Positions 25,844 through 34,673 of a stretch of 64,000 nt of DNA are shown here, one piece after another. The position numbers and the translations under genes are program-made. Numbering within the stretch: the stretch's first letter is position 1; every line of letters starts with the position of its first letter. Source of the DNA: Bin5 sp963662575. Lineage in GTDB: Bacteria > Chloroflexota > Anaerolineae > Caldilineales > Caldilineaceae. Location of the stretch: positions 5,394,001 to 5,458,000 of the forward strand of contig OY759723.1 in NCBI GenBank assembly GCA_963662575.1, in the 5' to 3' direction. The notes under the pieces are model-generated. The model ran no database searches and was not told where the DNA came from. It was given only the letters and a program-made list of their open reading frames with translations.

Positions 25844-25871
25844 TTGCAAAATATGTAGTCGATGCTATACT
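25844..25871 (+). promoter_or_regulatory. Promoter of tRNA-Val
   Basis: TTGCAA at 25844-25849, a 16-base spacer and TATACT at 25866-25871, about 46 bases before the tRNA. Good sigma-70-type match. Confidence 0.55.
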
Positions 25872-25917
25872 CGGCGGTGCTTTGGCAGACGGCATCTCTT
25901 CACAGTACACCCCTCAA

Positions 25918-25994
<77 letters not shown>

Positions 25995-26330
25995 CAGAAT
26001 TGACGAAATAGACACCTGCAGAGCATAGGAAGTGCCGGTATCTTTGGACGGTACAGCCGACGTGTTTTGTCTGTCCACGCCGCGAAAAAAGCGGGCTCTA
26101 CTCCTTTGGCCTAACGCTAACGCCATTTCTGATCCCCGAAGTATCAATTGTGAACTCGCTCCCAGAAATAGAACAGGCAACAGAAACAGCCTTTTCCAGG
26201 TCCCGAAAGTAATCGAACGTTTACAGATTTGGGCGGAATGGTCGAGAAACGCTCTATCGTATGAAGAAGCTGGTGTAGGAAGGCCTGGTCTCAACAGACG
26301 TTCGCGCTTGCACTTCCACATTGTATTCAG
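25995..26330. other. Intergenic region after tRNA-Val
   Basis: 336 bases without a supportable gene. No direct repeat of the tRNA 3' end and no integrase gene nearby, so no sign of an integrated element. It presumably holds the promoter of the potassium channel gene. Confidence 0.4.
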
Positions 26331-27137
26331 ATGAAATCCATCAAGAAGACTGTTTACGAAATAATCGAGGAGGCTGCACCGGGCCACCGAGCCAGCGAGA
26401 TCTTCGATATTTTCCTGATCACGCTGATAGCTCTGAATGTCATTGCCCTGATTGTGGGGACTGTCGAGGAGATAAACCGGATAGCTCCGGGCGCATTCTA
26501 TCTGTTCGAAGTCATATCGGTCGCCATCTTTACGGTGGAGTACCTGCTGCGGGTCTGGTCCTGCACTGAGAATCCGAAATATGCTCATCCGGTGAGGGGT
26601 CGGTTGCGGTATATGGCCTCTCCGCTGGCGCTGATTGACATGCTGGCGGTCTTGCCAGTATACGGTGTGTTCTTTTTCAATCTGCACGGGCTGGACCTGC
26701 GCTTCCTGCGGGTTGTGCGTCTGCTTGCCCGCATGGTTCGGCTGGGCCGTTACTTTTCCAGTCTGCGCACTTTGGGCCGAGTGCTGTATACGAGGCGGGG
26801 CGAGCTTGTTGCGGTGGTGTCGGTCCTTTTCTTGCTGCTGGTGATGACTTCTTCGATGATGTTTTTTGCTGAACATCAAGCGCAGCCGGAGGAGTTCGCC
26901 AGCATACCCAAGGCGATGTGGTGGAGCATAATCACGCTTACGACGGTTGGCTACGGCGATGTGTTTCCAGTGACGGGGGCAGGGCGTCTCCTGGCCGGGA
27001 TAATCGCGATTGTTGGCATTGGGTTGTTCGCGCTGCCGGCGGGCATCCTGGGTTCGGGATTCATGGAGGAGTTGGACAAAGCTGGGACCCGCCGGATTGT
27101 ATGCCCCCATTGCGGTGAGGTGATCGAAGAGGAGTAA
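26331..27137 (+). CDS. Voltage-gated potassium channel with C-terminal CxxC motif
   Basis: 268 residues. Six-helix Kv layout: S1 about 25-43, S2 56-75, S3 99-116, S4 with regularly spaced arginines (LRFLRVVRLLARMVRLGR, 123-140), S5 158-180, pore helix and selectivity filter TTVGYGD (204-210), S6 217-243. The short tail ends IVCPHCGEVIEEE, half of a zinc-ribbon (CPHC 258-261), possibly joining subunits or binding metal. It is expected to be a tetrameric inner-membrane K+ channel controlled by membrane voltage. Stands alone between tRNA-Val and a convergent crotonase gene. Confidence 0.92.
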   Translation: MKSIKKTVYEIIEEAAPGHRASEIFDIFLITLIALNVIALIVGTVEEINRIAPGAFYLFEVISVAIFTVEYLLRVWSCTENPKYAHPVRGRLRYMASPLALIDMLAVLPVYGVFFFNLHGLDLRFLRVVRLLARMVRLGRYFSSLRTLGRVLYTRRGELVAVVSVLFLLLVMTSSMMFFAEHQAQPEEFASIPKAMWWSIITLTTVGYGDVFPVTGAGRLLAGIIAIVGIGLFALPAGILGSGFMEELDKAGTRRIVCPHCGEVIEEE

Positions 27138-27190
27138 CGCGGTCGCGGCCTATGTCCTGTTCCCCTTGGATTGCGAACCGTCCTCTTAGT

Positions 27191-27973
27191 TTAGCGCCCG
27201 CTGAACTGCGGTTGGCGGCGCTGGCGGAAGGCGGCGACGCCTTCCTGCGCGTCGGCGGTATAGGAGGCGAGGCTGCCTGCGAGGGTCTCCAGAACCACGC
27301 CGCTATCGCCTGTGGCTGGAAAGGCGGCGTCGATGAGTTGCTTGGTAAGCTGGACGGCAACCGGGCCGTTGACCGCGATCGTTTCAGCAAGTTCCAGAGC
27401 TCGCTCGGCCAATTGGTCTGCCGGCGTAACTTCATTCACCAGCCCCCAGGTCTCCGCCTGCTCCGCGGCCACGCGTTCACCGCTGAAGATCATTTGCTTG
27501 GCCCGGCTCGGCCCGATTAGCTGTGCAAGGCGTTGGGTACCTCCCCAGCCGGGGATGATGCCCAGCTTGACCTCCGGGAAAGAGAGTTGTACGCCTTCCG
27601 CGGCCAGACGCAGGTCTGCGGCTAACGCCAGTTCCAATCCGCCGCCGAAAGTGTAGCCGTTGAGGACGGCGATGACCGGCTGGGGCAGCCGTGCGTAGCG
27701 GGCGAAAATGCGGTGTCCGTCGCGGATCCAGCGCCGGCCCATCTCCAGGGGCGAAAGATCACTCCACTCGTAGATGTCGGCGCCTACGCAGAAGGCTCTA
27801 CCGGTGCCGGCGAGGAGCACTACGCGTACGTCCTGGTTACGGTCCAGTTCGTCGGCATAGGCTTCCAGCGCGGTTAGCATCTCCGCGTTAAGGGCGTTGA
27901 GCTTGTCGGCGCGGTTTAGAACGATTGTCGCGATAGAGCCTTTGAACGAGAGTTGAACGAGTTCGGTGGCCAT
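27191..27973 (-). CDS. Enoyl-CoA hydratase/isomerase (crotonase) family protein
   Basis: 260 residues. Both catalytic glutamates of true enoyl-CoA hydratases are present 20 residues apart: E114 (GGGLELALAAD) and E134 (FPEVKLGIIPG), matching E144 and E164 of the rat enzyme. Oxyanion-hole segments GRAFCVGAD and NGYTFGGGLEL, and PGWGGTQRL, are conserved. Hydration of trans-2-enoyl-CoA in fatty or amino acid breakdown is likely. RBS AGGAGA before ATG 27973. No other beta-oxidation gene adjoins. Confidence 0.9.
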   Translation of the reverse strand: MATELVQLSFKGSIATIVLNRADKLNALNAEMLTALEAYADELDRNQDVRVVLLAGTGRAFCVGADIYEWSDLSPLEMGRRWIRDGHRIFARYARLPQPVIAVLNGYTFGGGLELALAADLRLAAEGVQLSFPEVKLGIIPGWGGTQRLAQLIGPSRAKQMIFSGERVAAEQAETWGLVNEVTPADQLAERALELAETIAVNGPVAVQLTKQLIDAAFPATGDSGVVLETLAGSLASYTADAQEGVAAFRQRRQPQFSGR

Positions 27974-28135
27974 GGATTCTCCTTCCGACTTCCTGATGCA
28001 ATTGCTCTCAACCCCGCTTCAGGCCCTCGGCGACTGTGAATCGGTACAGTTTGAATATGTTGCTCAACTCTGATTGCCAAAATTGCAGACGCCGGGGATG
28101 GGGAGTAACAGGCAAGCGGCTTTATCGTTTGTGCA

Positions 28136-29215
28136 TCATCCCAGCAGTTCCACGTCAGGTTCGGCCCGGTCGCTGCCTGCCAGCGCTCCGATAAAGACAG
28201 CCTCGGGCAGCGCGCTCTGGGCGGCACTCGCCTGCTCGGCGGCGATGACAACCACCATGCCGATACCCATGTTGAAAACACGGTAGGCTTCGCCGCGTTC
28301 CATCCCGCTCCAGATCAGCAGGCGGCGAAAGAGTAACGGCACGTCCCAGCTGTTGCGGTCAATACGGGCGCGCAGTCCAGATGGTAGAATGCGTGGCAGA
28401 TTATCCTCGAAGCCGCCGCCGGTAATGTGGGCCAGCCCTTTGATGATTATGCCGGCCTCCTCAAGCGTGCGCACGGCAGGCAGATAGGAGCGATGGGGAG
28501 CGAGAAGCGCGTCGATCAGCACTTCGCCATCCTCCAGAGGCTGTTGAGGATCGCGGGTGGAGATGATGCGGCGAATGAGAGAATATCCGTTGGTGTGGGG
28601 GCCGCTGCTGGGCAGACCTAAGAGCAGATCGCCCGGCTTCATGGCTTGCGGGCGGGGAAGGAGGGCGTCGCGGTCAACCAAGCCGACGATGGTTCCGGCG
28701 ACGTCGCATGAGCCGGGTGTGTAGACGCCGGGCATTTCGGCGGTTTCGCCGCCGAGGAGGGCGCAGCCGGCGGCGCGGCAGGCGTCGGCCATGCCTAGCA
28801 CGATGGCTGCCACGTTTTCAGGCACGAGCTTGTCGGCGGCGATGTAGTCGAGGAAAAACAGAGGGCGCGCGCCCTGCGCAAGGATGTCGTTGAGGCAGTG
28901 GTTGACGATGTCCTGTCCGATTGCCTGCCAGCGGCCGTGCTGCGCGGCGAGCTTGACTTTGGTGCCTACGCCGTCGGTGGAGGCGACAAGCAGGGGCTGC
29001 GTGGGCAGATCGGAAAGGGCGAAGAGGCCGCCGAAGCTGCCGACGTCGGCCAGCACCTGGGGCGTATGGGTGGAGCGGACGGCCGCCTGCATGAGGTCGA
29101 CAGCGCGGTTGCCGGATTCAATGTCGACGCCGGCGGCGGCGTACATGGAAGAGGGCCGGCTTGCGGCATCACCCGAGTTTTGCAGTGAAATTTTGCTCGG
29201 TTCGGCTTCTGACAT
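28136..29215 (-). CDS. purM: Phosphoribosylformylglycinamidine cyclo-ligase
   Basis: 359 residues. AIR synthetase family: STDGVGTKVKLA (80-91), IGQDIVNHCLNDILAQGARPLFFLDYIA (99-126), GCALLGGETAEMPGVYTPG near 150, SSGPHTNGYSLIRRII near 205 and AHITGGGFEDNLPRILP near 262. Makes aminoimidazole ribotide in purine synthesis, using ATP. The N-terminal 23 residues are a poorly conserved extension; MYAAAGVDIESGN is the family start. It is not beside purN or other pur genes. Confidence 0.95.
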   Translation of the reverse strand: MSEAEPSKISLQNSGDAASRPSSMYAAAGVDIESGNRAVDLMQAAVRSTHTPQVLADVGSFGGLFALSDLPTQPLLVASTDGVGTKVKLAAQHGRWQAIGQDIVNHCLNDILAQGARPLFFLDYIAADKLVPENVAAIVLGMADACRAAGCALLGGETAEMPGVYTPGSCDVAGTIVGLVDRDALLPRPQAMKPGDLLLGLPSSGPHTNGYSLIRRIISTRDPQQPLEDGEVLIDALLAPHRSYLPAVRTLEEAGIIIKGLAHITGGGFEDNLPRILPSGLRARIDRNSWDVPLLFRRLLIWSGMERGEAYRVFNMGIGMVVVIAAEQASAAQSALPEAVFIGALAGSDRAEPDVELLG

Positions 29216-29308
29216 AATGGATGGTTTGGGATAGGGCGAAGGACGGACCGGGTTGAGCTGCTAATTCACACGGAGGAAGACCTCGTTCCGCTTACAAGCA
29301 AGGCACTT

Positions 29309-29644
29309 CTATGCCGCCTCGTTTTCTTTGATCTGCCGTTCGATTTCATCTCTATTGGCTCGATAGTAAGCCCAGGCATTGGTCAAGTCCTCAGCACGAA
29401 GTGTTGGATATGCCCTGAGAATATCCGCTTCACTACTGCCAAGAATTCTGGCTTGCGCCAAAAGCCACACAGGGATACGCGTGCGCACAATACATGGATC
29501 ACCGCCCAAGACTCCCGGATTACTTTCGATGCCAGAAAACGCGCCACCGATGTCCCGAACAATCCACTGGAGCAATTCGGCTTTCTCTGCTTTTGTTATA
29601 CCTGGAATTAATTCTCTAATTCTCTCCAATGTCGTCACTTGCAT
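29309..29644 (-). CDS. DUF433 domain protein (VapB45-like antitoxin family)
   Basis: 111 residues. Residues about 40-95 have the DUF433 pattern: ESNPGVLGGDPCIVRTRIPVWLL, then DILRAYPTLRAEDLTNAWAYY. This small winged-helix-like domain is often the antitoxin of VapBC-like pairs. N-terminal 38 residues are a helical extension. No PIN toxin gene follows in the 93 bases to purM, and none precedes within 220 bases, so it is orphaned here. Confidence 0.82.
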   Translation of the reverse strand: MQVTTLERIRELIPGITKAEKAELLQWIVRDIGGAFSGIESNPGVLGGDPCIVRTRIPVWLLAQARILGSSEADILRAYPTLRAEDLTNAWAYYRANRDEIERQIKENEAA

Positions 29645-29867
29645 TTACTCCCTACCTAAATGGATTCAAGAGAGAGCGGTTAGCGCAATAATAGCAGAGA
29701 AACGGAAATTCGTCGCACGCCAAAACATCCTCACGGTTTCTATCCTCGGTGCTTGCAGCTGACAGCAATGAAAGGCCAGCCTCGGTCTTGGGGCCTGTCG
29801 AAGCGCTCGACTGTCGGATCTGTTTCTATCTCAGAATTCTTTGAGAGTTGAAGGGATTATTGGATGA

Positions 29868-31136
29868 TCACTCGTACTTGAAGCTGCGAATGCCGAAGAT
29901 GAACAGAACCGCGGCGGCGGCCAGGAGGACACCTATTTCCGGGAGGACGTCGGTGAAGCCGCCGTTGTACCAGATGAGATCCTGGAAGGCGGCCATGGCC
30001 CAGGCGACGGGTGAGAGGTGGCCAAGCGTCCGCATGAATTCGGGCACGATTTCGAGCGGCCACCAGGCACCGCCGAGGGGGGCGAGCGACAGCGACAGGA
30101 GGAGAACAAGGCCCCTGGCCTGGCCTTCGCTCTTCATCCAGGGGGCCAGGGCAAAGGTAAGGGCGGTGATGCAGAGTACGAAAGCTGCCATGACTGCGAG
30201 CAGGGCAGGGGGGTCGCTGCCGAAGTCCATGCCGGCGGCGGCGCCGACGGCGAAAACGATGAAGTACTGAATCATGCCAAGGGTAAAGTAGACGCCGATT
30301 TTGGCGGCGAGGATCTGGGCACGAGAAAGCGGGAGGGCCATCAGGCGCTGGAGGGTCCACTGACGGCGCTCGCGCAGAAGGACGGCCATGCCGCCCAGGA
30401 CCGTGAACATGACGTACAGGGACCCCATCCCTGGCCCGGACTGGTTGAAGCCGTTTAAGGAGCCGTCTTCACCGTCGCTGGCGGCGTCGGCGACTCGGAA
30501 GCGGACGGGGGCCGGCTGTTCTGTCAACAACTCTTGCGACCGCAGGTAGAGGGTGCGGAGGAAACCGTCTCGCGTCTCTTGGTTGAGAGGCGGCAGATCA
30601 ATGGCCACTGTCAGGTTGTCCAGCAGGGCGCCGGCCACGCCGGTTGTCATTGAGGCGGTGCCGGCGCGCTGCAGGACCGCGTTCAAGCTTTGCAGAACAG
30701 GGCTTGGCTGGAGAGGGTCGGACAGGGAATAGTAGTCGATGCTTATTCTCTCGAATCCCTCTAGGGCAGCGGCATAGCCGGCGGGGATGACGATGAGTGC
30801 ACTGGTGCTGCCTGACCGGGCGCGTTCGACGGCGCGCTCCAGTTGCAGTGGTTCGCCTCCGAGCCTGCAAAAGTCTTCAGCGTCATTGTCCAACGGACAC
30901 AGCACGAGGACGTCGTTTGCGGCACGCAGCTGATCGATCAGTTGGGCGGACAGTTCGGTCTGGTCATGATCGATCAGATCGACTCGCAGACGGGTCGGAC
31001 CGCCGCCGAAGCGGCCCAAACTCCAGCCGATGACGAGCGTCAGGAGAACGGGGATGACGACCAGGCCGACAAGGTTGCCCCGTTGCGAGAAGAAGATGTT
31101 CAGATCGTTGAGGATAATGGTCAGGATTGATCGCAT
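29868..31136 (-). CDS. ABC-2 type transporter permease (DrrB/YhgE-like), subunit 2
   Basis: 422 residues. One N-terminal membrane segment (VGLVVIPVLLTLVIGWSL, about 24-41), a long extracytoplasmic domain to about 235, then five membrane segments including MGSLYVMFTVLGGMAVLL, RRQWTLQRLMALPLSRAQILAAK (the cytoplasmic coupling loop) and LAPLGGAWWPLEIVPEFMRTLG. This is the ABC2_membrane_3 architecture for efflux of drugs, lipids or polysaccharides. Third gene of the ATPase-permease-permease operon, 63 bases after the larger permease. Confidence 0.87.
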   Translation of the reverse strand: MRSILTIILNDLNIFFSQRGNLVGLVVIPVLLTLVIGWSLGRFGGGPTRLRVDLIDHDQTELSAQLIDQLRAANDVLVLCPLDNDAEDFCRLGGEPLQLERAVERARSGSTSALIVIPAGYAAALEGFERISIDYYSLSDPLQPSPVLQSLNAVLQRAGTASMTTGVAGALLDNLTVAIDLPPLNQETRDGFLRTLYLRSQELLTEQPAPVRFRVADAASDGEDGSLNGFNQSGPGMGSLYVMFTVLGGMAVLLRERRQWTLQRLMALPLSRAQILAAKIGVYFTLGMIQYFIVFAVGAAAGMDFGSDPPALLAVMAAFVLCITALTFALAPWMKSEGQARGLVLLLSLSLAPLGGAWWPLEIVPEFMRTLGHLSPVAWAMAAFQDLIWYNGGFTDVLPEIGVLLAAAAVLFIFGIRSFKYE

Positions 31137-31199
31137 TGTTAGTGGCTGATTGCCGCGGTATTTTGTGTAGTTCGCATCAGTCGTTTGTCATTCAGGAGG

Positions 31200-32789
31200 T
31201 CACAGGTCTATGCGGCGCTTAAAGAGCCATGCTCCCAGCAGGAAGAGCACGATACCCTGACCTATAAGGACTAGCAGGTTGACTGTGACGTCGGTCTGGG
31301 CATTGGCCAGCTTCATGAAAGCGTCCACGCCCCAGTAGATGAGCGAGAATCTGGCGGCCTGGTCGGGCAGGGCGAAACCGAAGGAACCGCCCAGTACGGC
31401 CAGAGTAATGTTTATCATCGGTCCGAATAGATTGACCTGCTCTGGCGTCTTTGCCAGACCTACGACCAATACGCCTACGCCCGATACGCATAGTGCCAGC
31501 GCCAGGGTCAAGGCGAGGAGCGCAGAAATGTTGGCTCCCCAGATAAATGTTGGCTGGCCGATGACAACGGAGGCGATCAGGGTCAGGGCGGCCAGGAGAA
31601 TCAGTATCTGCAGGAAGACGGTGACCAGGTTTCCCAGCAGCTTGCCTGCCAGCAGGAAAACTTTCGGAGTAGGTGAAACGATCAGGCGTTGAAGGGTCCA
31701 GTTCTTGCGCTCTTCATAGAGGGACTGGATGCCGAAGATGCCGGTGAAAAGGGCAAAGAAGACCGCCTGCGATGCGCCAATTGGGACGATAGTGCGGGCA
31801 AAACGAGGCGCTTCCTGAATGGCCTCCAGCGGTGGGTGGGCGACGGTGATGTTGTTGGCGCCGGGCGTGATCAGACAGCCGAGGGGCTCGAGAGCGGTGG
31901 CATCCAGGTCTTGCAGGGCGGCCGCGGGCGCGGACAGGTCAACTGCAGCCAGATTGATTTCTCCGCGGCCGATACTGGCTGCCAGCGTATTGACGGATGT
32001 TTCCAGGGTTGCGCCCAGGGCAACACTGACGCGCACAAACTGATTCACGATACCGGCGACGACGCTGTGGAGAATGCGTACTGATATCGGTTGACCATTG
32101 TTGGCGTACACCTCGACGGCCCCGGCTTCGTCTGGGACCTGGGTGCGGAAACTGAGGTCTTCGCCCAAGGCAAATTGGGGCATTATTCTGCGGCTGAAGC
32201 CAGGCGGGATGATGACCGCGGCGGCGAATTCTCCGTTATCGACGGCGGCGCGCGCCTGTTCTGCGTTGTCAAGCGCGGTGGCATCCAGCAGATCGTCCAA
32301 GGACCCTCCCTCCGCGAGAGAGGCGGCGCCGGCTGCCTCCGGTTCGTCGAGCAGGCTACATCCAATCTCAGTCAGATCGAATCCTTGGGTCGTGGTTGCA
32401 CCGGTGCCTTCGACCGGTTGAGACAACAGTATGGCGGCCAGTTGATCGCCGAAGTTGAGCGGGGCGCCGTCCTGCAACAGCAGGTCGGGGCCGATGCCGG
32501 CCTGGTTTAAGACACGGGCGAGATCGTCGGGATTGAAGGGTAGCACGTCCAGATTGGCAAACTGGTCCGGCAAACTGATGATTTCTTGCGGGTCGACGCC
32601 TTCATCGAGATTGACTACAGCGATAGGGATGTTTGCGAAGTCAGGGAGTTCGGAGCCGCCGATGCCGCCGAAGGCCAGCCCGATAATGGTGGACAGCACC
32701 AGCGGCGTCGCGAACATGAGAAGGAGCAGGTTGCGATCGCGAAAGGTTGTGTAAAGTTCTTTGGAGGCGAAGGCGAGAATCTTTCGCAT
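31200..32789 (-). CDS. ABC-2 type transporter permease, subunit 1
   Basis: 529 residues. Starts RKILAFASKELYTTFRDRNLLLLM and a membrane segment, then about 300 residues of extracytoplasmic domain (larger than in its partner) and five C-terminal membrane helices. Shares with subunit 2 the coupling-loop pattern ERKNWTLQRLIVSPTPKVFLLAGK and the GGSFGF motif, so the pair probably forms a heterodimer served by the ATPase at 32891-33895. The acidic insert with LLDATALDNAEQARAAVDNG is a helical region of unknown purpose. Substrate unknown. Confidence 0.87.
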   Translation of the reverse strand: MRKILAFASKELYTTFRDRNLLLLMFATPLVLSTIIGLAFGGIGGSELPDFANIPIAVVNLDEGVDPQEIISLPDQFANLDVLPFNPDDLARVLNQAGIGPDLLLQDGAPLNFGDQLAAILLSQPVEGTGATTTQGFDLTEIGCSLLDEPEAAGAASLAEGGSLDDLLDATALDNAEQARAAVDNGEFAAAVIIPPGFSRRIMPQFALGEDLSFRTQVPDEAGAVEVYANNGQPISVRILHSVVAGIVNQFVRVSVALGATLETSVNTLAASIGRGEINLAAVDLSAPAAALQDLDATALEPLGCLITPGANNITVAHPPLEAIQEAPRFARTIVPIGASQAVFFALFTGIFGIQSLYEERKNWTLQRLIVSPTPKVFLLAGKLLGNLVTVFLQILILLAALTLIASVVIGQPTFIWGANISALLALTLALALCVSGVGVLVVGLAKTPEQVNLFGPMINITLAVLGGSFGFALPDQAARFSLIYWGVDAFMKLANAQTDVTVNLLVLIGQGIVLFLLGAWLFKRRIDL

Positions 32790-32890
32790 CGAAAAAGGCG
32801 GTCGTTGGTGGATGGGAGGTGGGTTGGTCTCGGGCGGCCGCGTTGCGGGTGGCCCGCCGACGGGCAGGCCCGAGAGGGCGTTTTCGGGAG

Positions 32891-33895
32891 TTAGTCTCTC
32901 AATGCGCGGCCTGTCAGTGCCAGGAATACCGCTTCAAGGTCTGGCTCGCGTACAGCTACGGATTGGATTTCGACGCCGGCGGCGTCGAGGGTCTGTATTA
33001 TCTGAGGGAGTGCGGTGCGGCCCCGTTTGGCAAAGATTGTCAGAAGGGCAGGTGTAGACTCGCTATTGTCGTCGCTGATCTGCTCGGGCGGATTGTAGAG
33101 GACACGCGTTACGCCCGCGGTCTCCTGTTGAATGTGTTCGACCAAAGCTTCAGCAACTTCCTGTGCCCCTGTCGTGAATTCCAGCCGGTCCTCTTCGCCC
33201 ACCTGCTGGGTCAATTCGGCCTGGGTCCCCATGGCGATGATCTCGCCGTGATCCATGATGCCTACCCGGTCGCTCAACTCCTCAGCCTCTTCCATCAGAT
33301 GGGTGGTGTAGAGGACGGTCATGCCTTGTTCGTCGCGCAGCAGTTTGACGGTGTCAAGGATGCGGCGCCGGCTCTGGGGATCAATACCGACGGTGGGTTC
33401 GTCCATGTAGATGAGCGGGGGGCTGTTCAGGAGACCGGCTGCGAGGTTGATGCGGCGCTTCATGCCGCCGGAAAAGGTGTCGATGCGATCTTTCTGGCGG
33501 TCGGCCAGGTCTACGAATTCGAGCAGTTCATCGACGCGGCGGCTGAGCGCTTTTCCGCCCAGGCCGTACATTCTACCAAAGAAGGTGAGGTTTTGCCGGG
33601 CGCTGAGTTCGGGATAGAGGGCGATCTCCTGGGGAACGAATCCCATCAGGCGCTTGGCCGCCATCGACTGCGTGGTGATTGAGAAGCCGCCGATTGTTGC
33701 GTCCCCTTCGGTTGGCGTGACCAGGCCGCTGATCATGGAGATGGTGGTGGTTTTGCCGGCGCCGTTGGGGCCAAGCAGGCTGAAGATTTCGCCCTGGCGA
33801 ATTTCGAGGTCCACGCCTTTGACGGCTTCTATGGTGGAGCCGTCTGCGCGGTTATAGGTTTTTCGCAGATTCCGAGTTTCGACCATTGTTTGCAT
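32891..33895 (-). CDS. ABC transporter ATP-binding protein (DrrA type)
   Basis: 334 residues. Walker A GPNGAGKTT (42-50), Q-loop FVPQE, signature FSGGMKRRINLA, Walker B LIYMDEPTVGIDP, H-loop YTTHLMEEAEEL. A roughly 100-residue C-terminal tail after about 230, with AGVEIQSVAVREPDLEAVFL, is typical of DrrA and Nod-type exporters. It energises the two ABC-2 permeases downstream. M1 at 33895 or M4 at 33886 may be the start. First gene of the three-gene operon; no regulator gene is next to it. Confidence 0.93.
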   Translation of the reverse strand: MQTMVETRNLRKTYNRADGSTIEAVKGVDLEIRQGEIFSLLGPNGAGKTTTISMISGLVTPTEGDATIGGFSITTQSMAAKRLMGFVPQEIALYPELSARQNLTFFGRMYGLGGKALSRRVDELLEFVDLADRQKDRIDTFSGGMKRRINLAAGLLNSPPLIYMDEPTVGIDPQSRRRILDTVKLLRDEQGMTVLYTTHLMEEAEELSDRVGIMDHGEIIAMGTQAELTQQVGEEDRLEFTTGAQEVAEALVEHIQQETAGVTRVLYNPPEQISDDNSESTPALLTIFAKRGRTALPQIIQTLDAAGVEIQSVAVREPDLEAVFLALTGRALRD

Positions 33896-34673
33896 TATTT
33901 CACCTCAACAGTACATACGGTTGCGCGTGGGGAAAGTTGCAACAAAGGGATTCTCTCGAAATCAGGCCGAGCCCACAGAGCAGTTTTCGTCTACTGAAGT
34001 GAGAATGTCAAATCTCTTCAACCGCAGTTCAACAGGACTTGAACCTTTGGGCGTGGAATCTCGTCTTTGACTTAGGAATCGTACTTACACGAACTGCAAC
34101 TACTAAGCCATTTACAGTGCCTATGTCGACCAGACCTTCAGTCACGCCGCCACTCGGACTATCTCATCGTGTATTCGTTGGCAGCCGCCACCTTGGATGA
34201 GACGCACTGCTAGAATAACGCAGAACGGTGGGTGAGGGATGGTTTTGGACGGGGGCGTTGCGGGGGCGGAGCCCTTGCACAAGGGAGGGCCGTAGGCCCG
34301 ACCGCCCAAAAAACAGAGAGTGAAGAGAGAGTAAACACCTTCTCTTCTCTCATTCAGAATCGCAATCTGATTGTGGCTGAGTAGTTACCACGAACTTTGT
34401 TTCTGTTCGCATTCGCAGGTGGTATGGTGCCCTGCCAATTTTGGCGGCGCTTAACCGCTGTGTCCATGGCTGTGAGTTCTCGCTCCTTCACACTACATCA
34501 TTGTCATCGAATGAACAGAATGATAGGTGGTAAATTTTGCCAACCAGTGGGAAGAGAAGTACAATTAAGCAGGCAGTTGGCTCCCCTGTGCCTCTGCTCC
34601 TTTCCATATGTCACAAAGCGACAGCGTGCGATGCTCTCCGTTCTGGCGCCGGACAAATTCCATTAGCCGGACA
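33896..34673. other. Long intergenic region with short hairpins between the ABC exporter and threonine synthase
   Basis: 778 bases, divergent promoter region. No supportable gene. Between 34260 and 34355 there are three short inverted repeats: CCCTTG/CAAGGG (34271-34284), GGGCC-GTA-GGCCC (34287-34299) and a GA-rich stem GAGAG-T-GAAGAGA paired with TCTCTTCTCTC (34316-34351). None has a T tract. No T-box or riboswitch consensus was seen upstream of threonine synthase. Confidence 0.4.

Noticed and set aside
33896..34673. T-box or other riboswitch ahead of threonine synthase
   Set aside because: No T-box consensus sequence or other riboswitch core could be recognised in the leader.
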